Below, one piece after another: positions 34,705 to 37,917 of a stretch of DNA of 37,917 bases (positions are counted from its first letter, which is position 1; every line of letters starts with the position of its first letter). Under the pieces are notes generated by a model. The model was not told the origin of the DNA and did no database searches. It saw only the letters and a program-made list of their open reading frames with translations. This DNA comes from Thiocystis violascens (lineage in GTDB: Bacteria; Pseudomonadota; Gammaproteobacteria; Chromatiales; Chromatiaceae). The stretch spans positions 67,528 through 105,444 of the forward strand of contig DYNM01000008.1 in NCBI GenBank assembly GCA_020721065.1, given 5' to 3'. Position numbers and translations under genes: made by a program.

Positions 34705-34986
34705 ATGAACTTTGAATGGAATACAGAAAAAGCCGAAAATAACATTAGAAAGCATGGTGTGTCCTTCCAAGAAGCACTGACCGTTTTTCAGGATACCCTT
34801 TCCTTAACGTATCCAGACCTAGATCACTCGGTTGATGAAAATCGACATCTCATTATAGGGCTATCATCATTCAGAAACGTGCTGATTATTTCACACGCAT
34901 TCCGAGATGATAACATTAGGATTATCAGTGCGCGTAAAGCAACTAAAAAAGAGCGATTTTTTTATGAAACAGAATCAAGACACTGA
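34705..34986 (+). CDS. brnT: BrnT family toxin (second copy)
   Basis: 93 residues: MNFEWNTEKAENNIRKHG, SFQEALTVFQD, DLDHSVDENRHLIIG, ISHAFRDDNIRIISARKATKKERFFYE. All BrnT landmarks are present. It is clearly homologous to the copy at 15616 but with a different C-terminal tail (TESRH after YE in place of EG). The RBS is weak. It lies 122 bp after hicB on the same strand. Confidence 0.93.
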   Translation: MNFEWNTEKAENNIRKHGVSFQEALTVFQDTLSLTYPDLDHSVDENRHLIIGLSSFRNVLIISHAFRDDNIRIISARKATKKERFFYETESRH

Positions 34987-35194
34987 AGAAAATGACGATA
35001 TGCGAGAAGAGTATGATTTTTCCTGTATGAAGGATGGTGTTCGAGGAAAATACGCCAGTGTATTTGAAAACACAGCAATAACCATCTTGCTTGATTCTGA
35101 TGTTGCAAAAGTATTTCCAGATTCTCAGGCAGTAAATGAGGCTTTGCGTACCTTAGCCAGAATATTACGTAACACAGAAATTAACGCTCAATAA
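34964..35194 (+). CDS. Probable BrnT-partner antitoxin (second copy)
   Basis: 76 residues. The ATG lies within the brnT Tyr-Glu codons (TTTATGAA), giving a 23-bp overlap. After a polar start, REEYDFSCMKDGVRGKYASV and ITILLDSDVAKVFPDSQAVNEALRTLARIL align with the partner at 15875 (GVRGKY, DVAK.FP.S.AVNEAL). The conserved position, overlap and sequence of both copies support a cognate antitoxin. Confidence 0.78.
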   Translation: MKQNQDTEENDDMREEYDFSCMKDGVRGKYASVFENTAITILLDSDVAKVFPDSQAVNEALRTLARILRNTEINAQ

Positions 35195-35244
35195 ATTGCT
35201 AAATTGGAAGCAGTTTAGACAACCAAATCTGCGCTGATATGAAT

Positions 35245-35275
35245 GAAAAAAGCCCCGCTAATGCAGGGCTTTTTT
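35245..35275. terminator. Bidirectional-looking terminator after brnT module
   Basis: The arms AAAAAAAGCCC and GGGCTTTTTT surround a 10-base loop (35256-35265) that can pair further (GC/GC). T-runs lie on both strands; it follows the antitoxin stop by 51 bp. Confidence 0.75.
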
Positions 35276-35307
35276 GTGTCTGCGCTCAAAAATAAACGCT
35301 TAAGTAG

Positions 35308-35445
35308 TTAGAAGTGACGCGGTTGTAAAAAGTTGTCAGTAAAAAGCACGGTTATCACCGAGCACTGACAACCCAATCAATAGTCAGTAAAAAAACAGCG
35401 TTGTTACTGACAACTGACAACTTTTTGCAACCGCGTCACTCCTAA
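35308..35445. repeat. 138-bp inverted-repeat element (MITE-like)
   Basis: Arms 35308-35340 and 35413-35445 are 33 bp each with two mismatches. The interior contains further copies of GTTGTCAGT/ACTGACAAC (about 35376-35383, 35393-35400 and 35405-35413 regions) able to fold into nested hairpins. No ORF lies inside. It occupies most of the 378-bp gap between the brnT module and the antiporter gene. There is no obvious target duplication. Confidence 0.8.
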
Positions 35446-35572
35446 TATCGAGCGCAGCCCCGCGCCCACGTCAGCACCGCCTTCAAGCGTTTGAAAACCG
35501 GAGCTTCACAACGCAACTGGTAAACTGCGCACATCACCGCACCAACCCGCGTCGTTTAGCGAGAATTTCTTG

Positions 35573-37270
35573 ATGGAACTCAACAGCTTTGTGCTTTCCG
35601 CCATCGTATTGCTGACTGCGGCAGCACTGGCAGTCACCTTATTCAAACATCTGGGTTTGGGATCGATCCTCGGCTTGCTGGTCGCCGGCATCGCCGTTGG
35701 TCCACACTCGCCCGGACCGGTCGTGACGCAACACGTTGAAGATATGCGTGATTTCACCGAGCTAGGCGTCGTCTTGCTGCTGTTTGTGATTGGGCTGGAG
35801 ATGCAGCCCAAACGGTTGTGGGCACTGCGGCGCGAAGTGTTCGGCTTGGGCACGGTGCAAATTCTGCTCTGCGGCGGCGCGATTGCCGCTTATATCTCGT
35901 TGTATCAAGCGACGTGGCAAGCAGCGTTGCTGATTGGATTGACGCTCGCGCTGTCGTCCACTGCGCTGGTGATGCAATTGCTCCACGAACGCGGCGATCT
36001 GGCGACGCGACATGGCACCGCAGCCTTTGCCGTGCTGTTGATGCAGGATTTAGCGGTCGTCCCACTGCTGGCGCTGGTGCCGCTATTTGCGAATCGCGGC
36101 AGTGACAATCCAGCGCCGTGGTGGGAACAATGGCTGCTGGTGGGCGGGATGATTGGAGCGGTATTCGCAGCGGGGCGCTATTTATTGCCTTTTGTATTAG
36201 AACGCCTGCTGCGCCAGAACAATCGTGATGCTTTTGCTTTAGTGGTTTTATTATCGGTATTTCTCGCCGCTGGCGCGATGCACCAAGCCGGATTATCAAT
36301 GGCGTTGGGCGCATTTTTAATGGGAATGCTGCTGTCTTCAACGCGCTTTAGTTTTCAGATTCAAGCGCACATTGAGCCATTCAAAGGCTTGTTAATGAGT
36401 TTGTTTTTTGTCGCGGTGGGAATGTCGATTGATTTACCCGCCATTGCGGAACATCCTTGGTTATTAACGCAGCACGTTTTAATTATTTTAACGATTAAGT
36501 TAATCGTATTATTTTTTATTGCGCTCATGTTTGGTTTATCGCGTGGCGTGGCGACGCGATTAGCGTTTATGCTGGCGCAGAGCGGTGAATTCGGCTTTGT
36601 ATTATTTGGATCGGCAAAATTGATGGGCGTGATTAACAGCACCACCTTTGCGTTAGCGGTGAGCGTGATTTCAGTGGGGATGTTGGTCACGCCGTTATTG
36701 GTGCGTTTGGGCGATCTTCTGGCGCGACGAGCGGAACGACGTTCATCAACTGCGAAATATTACGATCAAGCAACGACCGGCATTCCGGTGAAAGGGCGCG
36801 TCGTGCTTGCTGGCTACGGGCGCGTCGGGCACACCATCGCAACCTTATTGGAAGTCAATAACATTCCGTTTATTGCATTTGATACCAATCCGATTTACGT
36901 CGAACGCGGCGAGCGCGACGGGCGGGCGGTCTATTACGGCGATATTGGCAATCCAGAGTTATTGCAGGCGGCGCAAGTGGACAGTGCTGCGTTGGTGATT
37001 TTGACCATTGATCACGGTTTAACCGCTCTGCAAGCGGTGTCGCATATTCGCGTTGCTTATCCGCAGGTGCCCGTGATTGCGCGGGCGCGAGATTTAGAAG
37101 CCTGCGCCAATTTGCTGCGGGCGGGCGCGACGCGGGCATATCCCGAAGCCATTGAAAGTAGTTTGCGATTGGGCGCAGAAGCATTAGAAATGTTAGGCGT
37201 CACCAGCGGCGAAGTGAACGAATTGCTGCATGGAGTGCGCAGTCAGGGTTATGCGCCGGTGGTGGAATGA
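35573..37270 (+). CDS. Kef-type monovalent cation:proton antiporter (CPA2) with TrkA-N domain
   Basis: 565 residues from the ATG at 35573 (TTG at 35570 rejected). About twelve TM helices make up the Na/H-exchanger domain (GLGSILGLLVAGIAVGP; LGVVLLLFVIGLEMQP; LALSSTALVMQLL; GLSMALGAFLMGMLL). A RCK/TrkA-N domain (GRVVLAGYGRVGHTIATLLE, about 405-530) binds nucleotide. KefB/KefC export K+ under electrophile stress and are gated by glutathione adducts. The protein ends soon after the Rossmann domain, shorter than KefC. No KefF/KefG ancillary protein is adjacent, so gating may differ. Confidence 0.92.
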   Translation: MELNSFVLSAIVLLTAAALAVTLFKHLGLGSILGLLVAGIAVGPHSPGPVVTQHVEDMRDFTELGVVLLLFVIGLEMQPKRLWALRREVFGLGTVQILLCGGAIAAYISLYQATWQAALLIGLTLALSSTALVMQLLHERGDLATRHGTAAFAVLLMQDLAVVPLLALVPLFANRGSDNPAPWWEQWLLVGGMIGAVFAAGRYLLPFVLERLLRQNNRDAFALVVLLSVFLAAGAMHQAGLSMALGAFLMGMLLSSTRFSFQIQAHIEPFKGLLMSLFFVAVGMSIDLPAIAEHPWLLTQHVLIILTIKLIVLFFIALMFGLSRGVATRLAFMLAQSGEFGFVLFGSAKLMGVINSTTFALAVSVISVGMLVTPLLVRLGDLLARRAERRSSTAKYYDQATTGIPVKGRVVLAGYGRVGHTIATLLEVNNIPFIAFDTNPIYVERGERDGRAVYYGDIGNPELLQAAQVDSAALVILTIDHGLTALQAVSHIRVAYPQVPVIARARDLEACANLLRAGATRAYPEAIESSLRLGAEALEMLGVTSGEVNELLHGVRSQGYAPVVE

Positions 37271-37283
37271 ACGTGGCGGCAAC

Positions 37284-37318
37284 GAAAAACGGCTCACCGA
37301 ATTGCTTCAGTGAGCCGT
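37284..37318 (-). terminator. Terminator downstream of tRNA-Arg
   Basis: A 9-bp stem ACGGCTCAC/GTGAGCCGT (37289-37297 with 37310-37318, 12-base loop) is followed on the minus strand by T residues, starting 11 bp past the tRNA CCA end. It may also stop plus-strand readthrough from the antiporter gene, less well. Confidence 0.75.
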
Positions 37319-37328
37319 CGTTATCATC

Positions 37329-37405
37329 TGGCGCGCCCGGAGAGATTCGAACTCCCGACCACCTGGTTCGTAGCCAGGTACTCTATCCAGCTGAGCTACG
37401 GGCGC
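37329..37405 (-). tRNA. tRNA-Arg (ACG)
   Basis: 77 nt on the minus strand with acceptor GCGCCCG/CGGGCGC, anticodon stem CCTGG/CCAGG and loop CTACGAA (anticodon ACG, read as ICG after deamination), T loop TTCGAAT, discriminator G and encoded CCA. Confidence 0.97.
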
Positions 37406-37419
37406 CTTGTGAGCCGCGA

Positions 37420-37448
37420 ATTATTCAGATAACCACTGTTGCTGTCAA
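37420..37448 (-). promoter_or_regulatory. Sigma-70 promoter of tRNA-Arg
   Basis: On the minus strand a consensus TTGACA (37443-37448), a 17-bp spacer and AATAAT (37420-37425, one mismatch) lie 14 bp before the mature tRNA, followed by a GC-rich discriminator. Confidence 0.75.
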
Positions 37449-37575
37449 TACCCAAACGCGGATTTTTCGCCGCGCTCACGCTAGAGCAACCACAAATGGC
37501 ATAAAACACCATGACTTAAATACGCATTTTAATTGCGCAACCTAACGGACATCACCGATACTTTTTTCTTGACCA

Positions 37576-37917
37576 TTACTCAGTAATGCTCAACCGCCAA
37601 TCCGCAGACTGGAACGTATCTATCAAAGCGCGTAGTAAAATATTACGCGCACCAACTACGTCATGATCAACCCATGCCCGGACAAGAGTCGAATAAACTT
37701 TGCTCCACCGATTTTTTTAACTTCACCCGTGTCTGGATAACTTTTACTGGTGTACAGTTCATTGACATCCACGACACGTTTACCAAATCCAAACGCTTTA
37801 TTTTTAATAAATTGCTTAAAACAGTAATGCGTAAAAGTGAGCAGAGAACGTACCGTCTTTGATTTATAGTATTTCCAACATAAAATGATTTTATAATCAT
37901 GGAGTAAAAAGCAAATG
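37576..37917 (-). pseudogene. tnpB: TnpB-type transposon nuclease, frameshifted 3' fragment
   Basis: Read on the minus strand from the right edge, one frame gives SKTVRSLLTFTHYCFKQF, then FGKRVVDVNELYTSK, SYPDTGEVKKIGGAKFIR, and then runs out at a TAG. One frame over, from about 37679, the TnpB ending resumes: WVDHDVVGARNILLRAL and SADWRLSITE, stop at 37576. These are the VNE.YTSK block, the zinc-finger position and the last RuvC block (D.D..GARNILLRAL) of TnpB. A single frameshift near 37675-37690 breaks the gene. Where CxxC pairs normally lie there is YPDT, i.e. no zinc-finger Cys. The 5' part lies outside the window. No tnpA is visible. Confidence 0.8.

Noticed and set aside
35506..35853. 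Antisense ORFs over the antiporter gene (and many similar long shadows over ruvB, purH, aceF, aceE)
   Set aside because: They mirror the codon pattern of conserved genes on the other strand and have no RBS or recognisable domains.
37667..37900. 77-residue minus-strand ORF as a real gene
   Set aside because: It lies in a different frame from the recognisable TnpB blocks and has no motif of its own; it is a shadow of the pseudogene.

Overview
The window looks like a chromosomal segment of a gammaproteobacterium. The evidence is a lipid A gene (lpxH) plus an lpxA homologue, an E. coli-type homodimeric pyruvate dehydrogenase (aceE, aceF), twitching-motility ATPases (pilT, pilU), dusB, ruvB, purH and purD, and an OmpR/EnvZ pair. 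The accessory genes (Uma2-type nucleases, several toxin-antitoxin pairs, XrtA/PEP-CTERM accessory genes, a TnpB relic) would fit a Thiotrichales- or Chromatiales-like environmental lineage. That placement is inference; there is no rRNA in the window.

Layout. 1-2457: the end of a Pro/Glu-repeat protein, an outer-membrane barrel and a coiled-coil lipoprotein. 2567-9118: ruvB converges on a minus-strand block of lpxH, a TM/coiled-coil protein, a von Willebrand A protein, a histidine kinase and a receiver-TPR protein. 9212-14983: minus-strand run dusB, dsrE-like, purH, lpxA-like, Uma2, purD, so a purHD pair is split by two foreign-looking genes. 15020-16099: Uma2 and a BrnT toxin pair. 16255-18449: pilT and pilU. 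18495-18677: tRNA-Phe with a strong promoter, a leader hairpin and a terminator.

18726-24532: an XrtA (exosortase A) accessory locus. It has a TIGR03088-type glycosyltransferase converging on an operon of acyl carrier protein, two alpha/beta hydrolases and a TPR protein, all chained by 4-bp overlaps and lying 33 bp behind ompR-envZ. No exosortase and no PEP-CTERM substrate is in view. 24690-26103: a probable 36-residue membrane protein, a TPR protein and a methyltransferase.

26189-33875: pyruvate dehydrogenase, with aceE and aceF separated by a compact four-gene, AT-richer glycan cassette (GT2 glycosyltransferase, NAD-dependent epimerase, methyltransferase, GtrA flippase). 33876-35445: a mobile-looking strip with a palindrome, hicAB flanked by a short direct repeat and followed by an attC-like imperfect hairpin, a second brnT pair, a terminator and a 138-bp inverted-repeat element. 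35573-37405: a Kef-type antiporter and tRNA-Arg. 37576 to the right edge: the frameshifted 3' end of a TnpB gene that lacks the usual zinc-finger cysteines.

The best candidates for something new are the XrtA accessory operon with its Cys/Arg nucleophile elbows and OmpR/EnvZ linkage, the two brnT modules with a shared non-BrnA-like partner, the attC-like site after hicAB, and the zinc-finger-less TnpB relic. Two housekeeping operons (purHD, aceEF) are both interrupted by cell-surface-related genes.
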